In this document: positions 26,717 to 35,459 of the stretch, piece after piece | Layout: every line of letters begins with the position of its first letter | Position numbering within the stretch: the first letter of the stretch is position 1 | From: Bacteroidales bacterium | GTDB taxonomy: Bacteria > Bacteroidota > Bacteroidia > Bacteroidales > JAFGXI01 | DNA: 64,000 nt | NCBI GenBank assembly: GCA_016936665.1 | Contig: JAFGXI010000005.1 | Span: forward strand, 99,311-163,310 | Reading direction: 5' to 3' | The notes under the pieces: generated by a model | The model's input: only the letters and a program-made list of their open reading frames with translations | Told to the model about the DNA's origin: nothing | The model's database searches: none | Made by a program: the position numbers and the translations under genes

Positions 26717-29344
26717 ATGAGAAAGTTGTTTACACTTATGCTTGCTTTGGCTATGTTTGCTACTGCAAGTTTTGCACAATCTCAGAGGAAACATATTCCC
26801 AATGTGAAAATTGGTGCCTCTGAAAAAAAAGTTGTTTCTACTTATACAATTAAATCTACAGACGCTATTTATTTAAACGAAGATTTCGAGACAGGAGCAA
26901 TGCCTGCTGGTTGGTCAGAGCAAGTATCTGGTTATAGCTGGTCTTTTGGTTCAGATTTAACTTCTCAGTATTGGAGTATACCAGCTCATACTTCTTATGT
27001 TGCGGCTCAAGATGACGCAGAAGGTTCATCTGGTGACGGTTCGGACATGTGGTTAATTTCTCCAGCTATTGATTTATCAGCCTCTGCAACCCCTGTCGTT
27101 AATTTTGCTTATTATCATGACACTCAGTATGGAGGTGTAGCTACTTTAAAAGTAAGTATTGATGGAGGTTCAAATTTTACTGATGTTGCTGATATACCTG
27201 GTAATAGTGGTTGGGAAGTAGTGACTATTGCTATACCTTCAGCTGCAAATCAATCGAATGTTGTTATCGCATTCCATTATACTGACGAAGGTGGTTGGAT
27301 GAACGGTATAGCTTTAGATGATGTTTTAGTTAAAGATATGGATGCTTACGATGTTACTGCAACTGCAGTGTCTTCACCTGTCAACTCGTCTTGCTCTTTA
27401 AATGCATCTGAAAACATAACTGTAGAACTTGAAAATTTAGGAGCATTAGATGCTACAGGTTTCTCAGTTTTTTATAGTATTAATGGTGGAGCTCCTGTAA
27501 CTGAAACTTATTCGGGTACTCTAGCTTCTGGGGCAACTGATTCTTACACTTTTTCTACTGCTGGAAATTTCTCAACCGTAGGTTATTTTGATGTGACTGC
27601 TTGGGTTGTACTTGCTTCTGATGGTAATACAAATAACGATACTGCCTCAACTATGGTTGTAAATGCAGATGATATGATTACATTACACTTAACACCGGAT
27701 GCGTATCCTGAAGAAGTATATCTTGGTTTATTTAATTCAGCTGGTGACCTAGTTTGGATCGGAGGCGAACCTTTAGGTATTGATTTAGGCTTAACACAAG
27801 GTGTTGAGACCACAATTGATCTTTGTGCTGCATCTAGTGACTGCTACACCTTGTTTATTGGCGACTCTTATGGTGATGGCGGATGTGATGTTACAGTTGA
27901 TTACAATGGAACAGCTGGTCAATCAGTAGGTATGGCAGATTATTCAGATAATACATCTATTATGTCTATTGGTACAGGGTGCCCTGATGAAGACGTAGCA
28001 TTATCAGACATTACAACTCCTGCTACAGTTGGTGTAGGTAATGTTAATATTTCTGGTATCGCATATAATTTAGGAACAAATCCATTAACTTCATTCGACG
28101 TTGTTTATTCTTTCGATGGTGGTGCAGCTTCAGCTGTATTTAATGTAACTGGCATTAATGTTACAACAGGTAATTCATACGAATTTACACACAATGTACC
28201 TTGGTCGGCCACTTTAGGTTCTCATAACGTTGTTATAACTCTTTCTAATCCTAATGGAACTACCGATGGGAACTTATCTAACAACGAAGGAGACAAAGAT
28301 ATCTTTGTTGTAAACGAAGTTTATCCTAAAGCTGTAGTTTATGAAGAAGGTACTGGTACTTGGTGCGGTTGGTGTGTTAGAGGTTTAGTAGGTTTAAATA
28401 CCATGGCTCACAACTATACAGATGGTTCTTGGATTGGTATTGCTGTGCATAATGGAGACCCAATGGTTGTTACTGAGTACGACAATGCAATTGGCACATA
28501 CATTGGAGGATATCCTTCAGGTATTATGGATCGAAATCCTTCTGAAGTTGACCCAGGTTTAACTTCGTTAGAACCTGCTTATATGGAGCATTTAGATATG
28601 GTACCCCTTGCAAAAGTTGAAATTGCTGCTCAATCTTGGGATGCAGGAACACGTGTTATTTCTATTGATTTGGAAGCTACTTTCGGTACTGATATTGCTT
28701 CTGCTGACTTCAACTTAGCAGCAATTATTGTAGAAGATGGTGTTACAGGAACAACTTCTGGTTATAATCAAACTAATTATTATGCTGCTGGACAATCAGG
28801 AGCAAGTATTCCTTTAGTTGATTGGGACGGAACAGATTATAATTCTTTACCAAGCTCAATTCCTGCTGCTAGTATGGTTTATAACCATGTAGGTAGAGCT
28901 TTACTTGGTGGATGGGCTGGAGCTTCAGGTAGTATTCCTGCTTCTGTTACATACAACACTCCTTATGCTTATACATTTAATCATACTTTGGCAGCAGATC
29001 AAGATGAAGAAAATATCAAGTTAGTTGGTATTATCATCGATAACGCAACCGGTGAAATTGTTAATGCAATCGAAGAGGAATTATCGACTAGCATAGGTGT
29101 AAAACAAGTTAACAATACTAATGTTAGAATTTATCCTAATCCAACAACTGGTTTAGTACAAATTAGTGGTGTTGATGGAGCACAAATCGAAGTTTACAAC
29201 ATGGTTGGCCAAGTTGTTTATACTGTTGATAATGCAACAGGAAAAACTTCTATCGATTTATCTTCATTAGTTAACGGAAATTACATTGTTAAAGTAATCA
29301 ATGCAGATCAAGTAACTACTCAAAAAATAGTTTTAAATAAATAA
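26717..29344 (+). CDS. Secreted multidomain protein with Omp28/thioredoxin-like domain and T9SS signal
   Basis: The protein has 875 residues with a Sec signal peptide ending SFAQ (about residue 21). A cleaved-adhesin/MAM-like domain covers ~50-207 (NEDFETGAMPAGW). Two CARDB-like domains (~210-315 and 425-530) are separated by a module with SYGDGGCD. An Omp28-related, thioredoxin-like domain covers ~535-790 and carries the redox-type motif CGWC (C550, C553) in GTGTWCGWCVRG. A T9SS type A sorting domain ends it (~803-875, IYPNPTTG). Surface location through the T9SS is expected. The CxxC suggests a disulfide-active extracellular domain, but activity is unproven. It is monocistronic and is followed by a strong terminator. 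Confidence 0.88.
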   Translation: MRKLFTLMLALAMFATASFAQSQRKHIPNVKIGASEKKVVSTYTIKSTDAIYLNEDFETGAMPAGWSEQVSGYSWSFGSDLTSQYWSIPAHTSYVAAQDDAEGSSGDGSDMWLISPAIDLSASATPVVNFAYYHDTQYGGVATLKVSIDGGSNFTDVADIPGNSGWEVVTIAIPSAANQSNVVIAFHYTDEGGWMNGIALDDVLVKDMDAYDVTATAVSSPVNSSCSLNASENITVELENLGALDATGFSVFYSINGGAPVTETYSGTLASGATDSYTFSTAGNFSTVGYFDVTAWVVLASDGNTNNDTASTMVVNADDMITLHLTPDAYPEEVYLGLFNSAGDLVWIGGEPLGIDLGLTQGVETTIDLCAASSDCYTLFIGDSYGDGGCDVTVDYNGTAGQSVGMADYSDNTSIMSIGTGCPDEDVALSDITTPATVGVGNVNISGIAYNLGTNPLTSFDVVYSFDGGAASAVFNVTGINVTTGNSYEFTHNVPWSATLGSHNVVITLSNPNGTTDGNLSNNEGDKDIFVVNEVYPKAVVYEEGTGTWCGWCVRGLVGLNTMAHNYTDGSWIGIAVHNGDPMVVTEYDNAIGTYIGGYPSGIMDRNPSEVDPGLTSLEPAYMEHLDMVPLAKVEIAAQSWDAGTRVISIDLEATFGTDIASADFNLAAIIVEDGVTGTTSGYNQTNYYAAGQSGASIPLVDWDGTDYNSLPSSIPAASMVYNHVGRALLGGWAGASGSIPASVTYNTPYAYTFNHTLAADQDEENIKLVGIIIDNATGEIVNAIEEELSTSIGVKQVNNTNVRIYPNPTTGLVQISGVDGAQIEVYNMVGQVVYTVDNATGKTSIDLSSLVNGNYIVKVINADQVTTQKIVLNK

Positions 29345-29361
29345 TTGAAACTAAATAATAC

Positions 29362-29396
29362 AAAAAGGGCTTGATATTCTTCAAGCCCTTTTTTAT
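29362..29396 (+). terminator. Terminator after the Omp28-like gene
   Basis: The stem AAAAAGGGCTTGA/TCAAGCCCTTTTT has a short loop and is followed by a T-run. The core (AAAAGGGCT/AGCCCTTTT) resembles the terminator after secDF. Confidence 0.9.
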
Positions 29397-29452
29397 TTTG
29401 GTAACAAAATGGAAACAGATAGTCTTTTGCGTTGGTTTTTAGTATACTTTTA

Positions 29453-29483
29453 TTGACATTGAACAAATTTGAATGTATATTTG
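29453..29483 (+). promoter_or_regulatory. Promoter for the small T9SS protein gene
   Basis: A -33 TTG at 29453-29455 and a -7 TATATTTG at 29476-29483 are 20 bp apart, matching the Bacteroidota sigma-70 consensus. The ATG is 22 bp downstream, so the leader is short. Confidence 0.65.
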
Positions 29484-29505
29484 TTAAATCTTTAAAAATA
29501 AGCTT

Positions 29506-30207
29506 ATGAGAATACATATACTTTTAGGAATCTTTTTAGCATTTGCAAGTTTTGCTAATGCGCAGTATACCGTAACCGATTATAACGATGTTAATGTTTC
29601 TGACGGTGGTAATGTGAATATTGAATTGACTGATAATACTGCTAATAACTCAGTTCACTTTCATTTATTTTCTTCTAACAGTTCACAAATCATTTTTCAA
29701 GTGTTAAGTTCAACCCAACCTGGAGGTGCTACTAATATGGCATGTGTAGGTATTCATTGTTATCCACCAAATAACTATACAACACATACTGAATCGCTAG
29801 ATGGGAACAATGAGGCCATGCTTGTATTGTACTATAATCCGAATGGAACCACAGAAACGGCTATTGTAACTTATAAAATATATGAAAGTGGTAACCAAAG
29901 TAATGCAATTACTTTCAGTATTACATACACTATCAATACTGGTATACCTCAAATTAAAACAGGAGAGAATTTAGTAGCATTCCCGAATCCAGCCAATGAC
30001 ATGGTAAAGATCCGATACAATGTTAAAGAAAGCTCAAAATTGATTGTTTACAATATTGTAGGAGCACAAGTTACCGAGAAATCTTTGCTTCCAGGGAATG
30101 GCATTGTTAATATTGAAACTATCAACCTACCTGCAGGAACGTACTTTTATAGTTTAGTTTCTGAGTCTAAAGCAACTGAGACAAAACGATTAGTAATTAA
30201 ACACTAA
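29506..30207 (+). CDS. Small secreted protein with T9SS sorting domain
   Basis: The protein has 233 residues. The signal peptide ends FANAQ (about residue 19). A beta-rich central domain of ~120 residues, which I do not recognise, contains the only cysteine pair (ACVGIHC, possible disulfide). The C-terminal ~75 residues form a T9SS type A sorting domain (FPNPANDMVKIRY...YSLVSE...RLVIKH). It is expected at the cell surface or secreted. It has its own promoter and terminator, so it is monocistronic. Function is unknown. Confidence 0.85.
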   Translation: MRIHILLGIFLAFASFANAQYTVTDYNDVNVSDGGNVNIELTDNTANNSVHFHLFSSNSSQIIFQVLSSTQPGGATNMACVGIHCYPPNNYTTHTESLDGNNEAMLVLYYNPNGTTETAIVTYKIYESGNQSNAITFSITYTINTGIPQIKTGENLVAFPNPANDMVKIRYNVKESSKLIVYNIVGAQVTEKSLLPGNGIVNIETINLPAGTYFYSLVSESKATETKRLVIKH

Positions 30208-30228
30208 ATACAAATATACCATACCTCA

Positions 30229-30263
30229 AAAAAAGCACTAGTTAACTAACCAGTGCTTTTTTA
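30229..30263 (+). terminator. Terminator after the small T9SS protein gene
   Basis: The stem AAAAGCACT/AGTGCTTTT is followed by T residues. It lies between convergent genes; the minus strand also has a T-rich tail, so it may act for ribH too. Confidence 0.75.
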
Positions 30264-30282
30264 TTTGCTTGCAATGAGCTTA

Positions 30283-30807
30283 CTATGCTATTTCTTCATC
30301 ATCGAGATTTAATTCATCAATAAATTCATCGCTAAAGTCGACCATTTTTATTGCGGTGATGGCAGCTTCGTCTCCTTTGTTACCATGTTTTCCACCGGCT
30401 CTATCTAAAGCTTGTTGCTCGTTGTCGGTAGTTAATACACCAAAAATAACAGGAATCTCTGCCTGCTCATTTAAAGTCGTAATGCCTTTGGTAACACCAT
30501 TGCAAATAAAATCGAAATGACGAGTGTCGCCTTGTATCACACATCCGAGAACAATAACAGCATCGAACAAATTTGATTCTACCATTTTTGCAGCAGCATA
30601 GGTAAGCTCGAAAGTACCAGGCACATATTTTACTATAATATGTTTTTCGCTAGTACCATGCTTAATAAGTGAATTAACAGCGCCATCTAGTAAAGCTCCT
30701 GTTATATGATGATTCCATTCTGCTACTGCAATGCCAAAACGCATGCCTTCTGCCGAAGGGACTGTGTTTGGATCGTAATCCGATAAATTTTTTAAATGTG
30801 TTGCCAT
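30283..30807 (-). CDS. ribH: 6,7-dimethyl-8-ribityllumazine synthase
   Basis: RibH condenses 5-amino-6-ribitylaminouracil with 3,4-dihydroxy-2-butanone 4-phosphate, the penultimate step of riboflavin synthesis. The protein is 174 residues. Substrate-site segments are AEWNHHIT (residues ~29-36), [11 protein letters not shown] and [39 protein letters not shown] holds the phosphate-binding region. It has an acidic C-terminal tail beyond the usual ~155 residues. It forms icosahedral or pentameric assemblies in the cytoplasm. No other rib gene is nearby, and a terminator-like hairpin lies only 11 nt before the start (see findings). Confidence 0.96.
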   Translation of the reverse strand: MATHLKNLSDYDPNTVPSAEGMRFGIAVAEWNHHITGALLDGAVNSLIKHGTSEKHIIVKYVPGTFELTYAAAKMVESNLFDAVIVLGCVIQGDTRHFDFICNGVTKGITTLNEQAEIPVIFGVLTTDNEQQALDRAGGKHGNKGDEAAITAIKMVDFSDEFIDELNLDDEEIA

Positions 30808-30818
30808 AATGTATAGTT

Positions 30819-30845
30819 AAAAAAAATCCCGAAATTAATCGGGAT
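30819..30845 (-). terminator. Rho-independent terminator between the TPR gene and ribH
   Basis: On the minus strand the perfect stem ATCCCGA/TCGGGAT has a 6-nt loop and is followed by eight T, 11 nt before the ribH ATG. It can end the TPR-gene transcript or act as an attenuator for ribH. Confidence 0.8.
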
Positions 30846-30854
30846 CAATATTTC

Positions 30855-31541
30855 TTAGAAATTTAAACGAGCAAGATATTTATCAATCTTTCTTGCTTCG
30901 TTCGATTTTGGATATTCAGTTTTAATTTTTTCGTAGGCTTCGCGAGCATCATCTTTTTTACCCAAATTTTCGTAGGCTAAACCAAGTTTGAAAAGGTAAA
31001 GTGGAGTCGAAAACTCGTTAGGCTTTCTTTCAATAGCTTTTTTGAAGTACGATACAGCTTCTTCAACATCGTCTTTTTGAACATATGCATCGCCAATAGC
31101 TCCTAAGGCCATAGTCGTAATCATTTCGTCGTTAGCGTCGAATTTTTTAAGGTAATCAATAGCACTGTCGTAATCGCCCAATTGAAGATAACATAGGCCA
31201 GCATAGTAGTTTGCCAAACTACCTACATTAGTCATTCCATAGTCATCGGCAATATCTTCGAAGCCATCTACAAAATTGCCATCCCCTTTTAAAGCAAGTT
31301 TGAACGAATCCATTGCAAAATAATTTTGTGCTAGGAATATTTTAGATTGTGCTTCTTCTTCTTGTGGGGCAACATAAAATTTTTGATAAGCGAGATAGCC
31401 AACAACAATAAATACGATAGCAGCAATTATAATCGAAATGCTTTTTTGGTTTTCTTCGATAAAGTGTTCAGTTTTGCTTAATGAGCTTTGAATTGCCACT
31501 AAGTTATCGTCACCTGTACTATGATTGGATGTCTTTGCCAT
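30855..31541 (-). CDS. Membrane-anchored tetratricopeptide-repeat protein (YfgM-like)
   Basis: The protein has 228 residues. A cytoplasmic N-terminus (~35 residues) is followed by one TM helix (SIIIAAIVFIVVGYLAY, ~36-52). At least three TPR units follow at ~100-225, for example YYAGLCYLQLGDYDSAIDYL, GAIGDAYVQKDDVEEAVSYF and FKLGLAYENLGKKDDAREAY. The layout (one N-terminal helix, periplasmic TPRs) resembles YfgM, a partner of Sec and periplasmic chaperones. That role here is inference. It is separated from ribH by a terminator, so they are probably not one operon. Confidence 0.85.
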   Translation of the reverse strand: MAKTSNHSTGDDNLVAIQSSLSKTEHFIEENQKSISIIIAAIVFIVVGYLAYQKFYVAPQEEEAQSKIFLAQNYFAMDSFKLALKGDGNFVDGFEDIADDYGMTNVGSLANYYAGLCYLQLGDYDSAIDYLKKFDANDEMITTMALGAIGDAYVQKDDVEEAVSYFKKAIERKPNEFSTPLYLFKLGLAYENLGKKDDAREAYEKIKTEYPKSNEARKIDKYLARLNF

Positions 31542-31677
31542 AAATTTTGGTCTTAAAAAAATAAATCTAAATTCTTGTTATTCAAGTACTTTTTGGGTTT
31601 AAAACCCGATTTTAATGATTAAGAACGCAAAAATAAGCTTTTTACAAAAATAAAACGAATTTCGCACGTAAAAAGTG

Positions 31678-32865
31678 TTAGTATTTGCGATACTTCTGTG
31701 TCAGGTCAAAAACATGATTTAGAATTTGTTTCTCTATGTCGTCGAATGTTAAACTACGTCTTTTGAAAACTTTTTCTGCAACTTCGAAAGCTTTGTCTGT
31801 TTTGTATTCTGTAAAACCCGCTGCACCGCCCCACGAAAACGAAGGAACAAAATTTCGCGGAAACCCACTTCCAAAAATATTGGCAGAAACTCCAACAACA
31901 GTTCCTGTGTTAAACATTGTATTAATGCCACATTTTGAATGATCGCCCATTATTAAACCGCAGAACTGTAAACCTGTTTTAGCAAAACGTTCTGTTTTAT
32001 AATCCCATAAACGAACTTCTGCATAGTTATTTTTTAGATTTGAGTTGTTGCTATCGGCACCAAGATTACACCATTCTCCAATAACGGAGTTGCCAAGAAA
32101 TCCGTCGTGTGCTTTGTTACTGTAACCAAAAACTACAACATTGTTGAGCTCTCCACCAATTTTAGATTCGGGGCCAATAGTTGTCGGGCCGTAAATTTTT
32201 GCACCCATCTTTACTGTAGAATGATCGCATAAAGCAAAAGGACCACGAATTGAACTACCTTCCATTATTTCGGCATCTTTACCAATATAAATAGGTCCGT
32301 TCGTGGTATTGAGGGTGCAAAATGTAAGTTGAGCACCTTCTTCTATAAAGATTGGAGCGTCGCCCACAACTTGAACGGTACTATTTATCGATTGCGAATG
32401 ACGATTTTTAGTAATTAGATCGAAATCTGCTTCAATTTCTTCACCATTCCACGAAAAAATATCCCAAGTATGAGCGACCAATTGCGCTTCGCTGTCATAC
32501 TCTGTATTGCTGTATTGTTCGAGTTGGCCTTCTAAGAAAAGATTTAAATGAGCTTCGTCGAGTCGAATGGCTAACAAAGTTTGGTTATATGTTAGTGATT
32601 CTTGAGGTTTTAAGAGCTTGATTTGCTCTGTAATATCTTCGTTGGGCAATAAAGCTCCATTTATTAACACATTATCACTCTCTATATGCACAGGGAATTT
32701 TTCCTGTAAATAGGCTTCGGTAAGAAAAGAGCAAGTACTATTTAAATAGCGATTCCATTTTTCTGAGATTTTAAGAATCCCGATTCTGATTTCTGCTACA
32801 GGTCTGGTATAAGTTAAGGGTAACAGGCTAAAATGCTCTGTTCCATCGAAAAGAATATAATTCAT
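31678..32865 (-). CDS. GlmU-family putative sugar nucleotidyltransferase
   Basis: The 395-residue protein is of a Bacteroidota family annotated as GlmU-like. The N-terminus, MNYILFDGTEHFSLLPLTYT, replaces the usual GxGxRxxP nucleotidyltransferase loop. The C-terminal half is a left-handed beta helix (hexapeptides such as IYIGKDAEIMEGSSIRGP and LGNSVIGEWCNLGADSN). The altered N-terminal motif makes the nucleotidyl-transfer activity doubtful; acyl transfer or sugar-phosphate binding is possible. The gene is single, with 136 bp to the TPR gene downstream. Confidence 0.82.
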   Translation of the reverse strand: MNYILFDGTEHFSLLPLTYTRPVAEIRIGILKISEKWNRYLNSTCSFLTEAYLQEKFPVHIESDNVLINGALLPNEDITEQIKLLKPQESLTYNQTLLAIRLDEAHLNLFLEGQLEQYSNTEYDSEAQLVAHTWDIFSWNGEEIEADFDLITKNRHSQSINSTVQVVGDAPIFIEEGAQLTFCTLNTTNGPIYIGKDAEIMEGSSIRGPFALCDHSTVKMGAKIYGPTTIGPESKIGGELNNVVVFGYSNKAHDGFLGNSVIGEWCNLGADSNNSNLKNNYAEVRLWDYKTERFAKTGLQFCGLIMGDHSKCGINTMFNTGTVVGVSANIFGSGFPRNFVPSFSWGGAAGFTEYKTDKAFEVAEKVFKRRSLTFDDIEKQILNHVFDLTQKYRKY

Positions 32866-33041
32866 AATTTATCGCTTTTATCGTTTGTAAAAATAACAAA
32901 ATGAAGTTATAAAATCATTTTATATCAACTTAAAGCTATAGAGAATTAGCTTTGTCAAATAAAAGATTCTATTCATAAAAAAAGGAGTGATGTTGATAAA
33001 AGAAAAAGAGCTATTAAAAGGCCATTCTACGTAGGAATATG

Positions 33042-33049
33042 TAATTTTG
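33042..33049 (+). promoter_or_regulatory. Possible -7 box upstream of the SH3 protein gene
   Basis: TAATTTTG fits TAnnTTTG. It is 75 bp before the chosen ATG at 33125 and overlaps the alternative start at 33047. No -33 partner was seen. Confidence 0.3.
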
Positions 33050-33124
33050 AAACACAATAAACAGATTGGCCTATTGTTTGAAAGAGCTGACGGACAAAAT
33101 TTCAAACTGCAAAAAAATTATTTT

Positions 33125-33832
33125 ATGATCAACTTTAGATATCTGCACACTGTCGTATTCCTTGTTTTAGGTTTTTTTTCTTTATATGCTCAAGACCAAA
33201 CTGAGCGTTTAAACAAGTTATTGCAAAGAAGATCTGAGTTACAAAGAAGTATCTCATATTACCAAAAAGAATTAAGAGAAGTAGAGTTAGAAATCAGTCA
33301 ATTACAATCGAACGACCAGCCTCAAATTGTAAGCGAAAGCAATCAGAAAATTGTTGCCGAAGCAGGTGCAAACGGGGCTATTTTACGTCAAGACCCCAAT
33401 ATTAATAGCCAAGAGTTGGCTCAAATTCCGGCTAATGCAACCATATATGTACACCACGAATATAAAGGTATGTACTTTAAAGTGACCTATTATGGACAAG
33501 AAGGCTGGGTTAATTACACTCAAATAGCCACGCATCCAGAGGTAGATGCGCTAATAAATACACCCAAGCAAAATAATACAACCACAAAAGTTTTAACCGT
33601 TGATGAGAGCGATCCTAAATTTCAGCGTTTAGAAAAAATTTACGGTAAAGAAGATGCGGTTAAACTAATGAATCATCAACTTTGGAAAGGTATGAGTCAT
33701 GGACAAGCCAGAGAGTCGATAGGTAAACCGGTATCGCAAACTCGCGAAAACACTTCAAAAGGATTAAAAGAGGAGTGGAATTACAACGATAAAAAGTTGA
33801 TTTTCTTGAATGGTAGTTTAATCTCTTGGTAA
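33125..33832 (+). CDS. Exported SH3-domain protein with coiled coil
   Basis: The protein has 235 residues from ATG 33125. That start is preferred because it begins a clean signal peptide (MINFRYLHTVVFLVLGFF...LYAQ). A short coiled coil follows (~25-60, RLNKLLQRRSELQRSISYYQ). A bacterial SH3 (SH3b) domain covers ~80-140 (ILRQDPNINSQELAQIP...YYGQEGWVNYTQI). The C-terminus has a SmpA/OmlA-like segment (GMSHGQARESIGKPVS...EEWNYN). It is probably periplasmic and cell-wall associated. The stop is 12 bp before the nucleotidase gene, so they may be co-transcribed. Function is unknown. Confidence 0.75.
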   Translation: MINFRYLHTVVFLVLGFFSLYAQDQTERLNKLLQRRSELQRSISYYQKELREVELEISQLQSNDQPQIVSESNQKIVAEAGANGAILRQDPNINSQELAQIPANATIYVHHEYKGMYFKVTYYGQEGWVNYTQIATHPEVDALINTPKQNNTTTKVLTVDESDPKFQRLEKIYGKEDAVKLMNHQLWKGMSHGQARESIGKPVSQTRENTSKGLKEEWNYNDKKLIFLNGSLISW

Positions 33833-33844
33833 AAGAACTTCGCA

Positions 33845-34537
33845 TTGCAAAAGTACAAGCACTTATTTTTCGATTTAGATCGAACGCTTTGGGATTTTGA
33901 GAAAAATTCTATCGAAGCATTTCGTATTATTTTTCATAAAAGAAGTTTATCCAAATTTTTCCCAGATTTCGATCAGTTTATTACAACTTACAAAATGCAC
34001 AACGAAAAGTTGTGGGATTTATATAAGCTGGGACAAATAAAAAAAGAAGAACTACGAGATCGCCGTTTTCTGCTGACCTTGAATGATTTTGGAAATAACG
34101 ATGAAGCATTGGCTCACGAAATAGGAGATGATTATATCGAACTGAGTCCTTTACAAACGATTTTATTTCCCGGTACTATCGAGACTTTAGAGTATCTTCG
34201 TCCAAAATATCAAATGTATATAATAACAAATGGATTTGTCGAAGTACAATACAAGAAGCTTAAAAATTGTGGCCTCGATATGTATTTCGATCGCGTTATT
34301 ACCTCAGAAGCTGCAAAAGCTTCGAAGCCCAAACCCGAAATTTTTCATTTTGCACTCAGTTCTGCTAACGCAAAGAAAATAGAAAGTTTAATGATAGGCG
34401 ACGATTTGGAGAATGATATACTCGGAGCCAAACGTTATGGCTTCGATCAAGTTTTTTTTAACCCTGATAAGAAAAGCCATCAAGAAAATGTTACTTTTGA
34501 AATTGAGTCGATAAACGATTTACAGAACATTTTATAA
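33845..34537 (+). CDS. YjjG-family noncanonical pyrimidine nucleotidase (HAD)
   Basis: This 230-residue HAD hydrolase has motif I DLDRTLWDF (nucleophile D10), motif II IITNGF and motif III/IV KPKPEIFHFAL...MIGDDLENDILGAK. A helical cap lies between motifs I and II, as in YjjG. YjjG-like enzymes dephosphorylate noncanonical pyrimidine nucleotides. The start is TTG at 33845, as no ATG fits. It lies between the SH3 gene and the acyltransferase gene and may belong to the same transcript. Confidence 0.88.
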   Translation: MQKYKHLFFDLDRTLWDFEKNSIEAFRIIFHKRSLSKFFPDFDQFITTYKMHNEKLWDLYKLGQIKKEELRDRRFLLTLNDFGNNDEALAHEIGDDYIELSPLQTILFPGTIETLEYLRPKYQMYIITNGFVEVQYKKLKNCGLDMYFDRVITSEAAKASKPKPEIFHFALSSANAKKIESLMIGDDLENDILGAKRYGFDQVFFNPDKKSHQENVTFEIESINDLQNIL

Positions 34538-34555
34538 TAGACTTTCTGAAAAGCA

Positions 34556-35458
34556 ATGCTTATGCAATGGATAGGAGCGCAGTTAGCAATACTTTTAATT
34601 TATTCGTTCAAATTAATACCATTTAAAATTCTTCATTTTAAAGCAGATGGTATTGCATTGCTTTTAGGAAAAGTAATTGCCTACAGGAAAAAAATAGTTA
34701 CTGAAAATCTACAAGACTGTTTCCCTGAAAATTCTCAAGAAGAAAACAATCGTATTATAACAAAATTCTACCGGAATGTATCAGATATATTGTTGGAAAG
34801 TTTAAAAGGCCTTACCATCAATCAATTGGCTATGAAAAGACGATTTAAAGTACTAAATCCAGAAATTTTAGATGCATATTTTGAGTCAGGGCAATCTGTT
34901 ATGTGCTTAGCTGGCCACTATGCCAATTGGGAGTGGGGAATTCAGGCTGTAAACGGACAAATAAAACATCGGGCAATTTCAATATATAAACCCTTATCAA
35001 ACAAGGTGCTTGAAAAGTTTATGCATTCAAAACGATCGCAAAGTGGAATGTTACTGTTTCCGATCGACGAAACTAAAGCCGCTTTTGCTCACATGATGAA
35101 GGAACCCTCAGCCATTATTTTAGCAGCAGACCAAAGCCCCAGTAATGTAGAGAAAAGTATTTTGGTAAATTTCTTTAATCGACCATTAGGCTTTTTACAT
35201 GGCCCGGAAGCCTATCTGTCGAAAGTTAAAATTCCTGTTGTTTATTTCGATGTTCAACGTATTAAAAGAGGTTTTTATACAATGGAGATACTTCCTATTT
35301 ATGATGGGAAAACAGAACTTCGAAAAAATGAGTTAACTCAGAGATATGCTAGTCTGTTGGAGGCAATAATTCGCAAAAAACCTGAAGATTGGCTTTGGTC
35401 GCATAAACGTTGGAAGCACGATTATAGTAAGCATCCTGAATATCCTAGCTCAAAATAA
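34556..35458 (+). CDS. LpxL/HtrB-type lysophospholipid (lipid A) acyltransferase
   Basis: The 300-residue protein has one N-terminal membrane segment. The acyltransferase motif Hx4E is seen as HYANWE (H121, E126), and the later AADQSPSN matches the second conserved block of the LpxL family. It would transfer a secondary acyl chain to the lipid A precursor on the cytoplasmic side of the inner membrane. The stop is one base before the ATG of the next gene (35460), so these two genes are translationally close and probably one envelope operon. Confidence 0.9.
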   Translation: MLMQWIGAQLAILLIYSFKLIPFKILHFKADGIALLLGKVIAYRKKIVTENLQDCFPENSQEENNRIITKFYRNVSDILLESLKGLTINQLAMKRRFKVLNPEILDAYFESGQSVMCLAGHYANWEWGIQAVNGQIKHRAISIYKPLSNKVLEKFMHSKRSQSGMLLFPIDETKAAFAHMMKEPSAIILAADQSPSNVEKSILVNFFNRPLGFLHGPEAYLSKVKIPVVYFDVQRIKRGFYTMEILPIYDGKTELRKNELTQRYASLLEAIIRKKPEDWLWSHKRWKHDYSKHPEYPSSK

Positions 35459-35459
35459 A

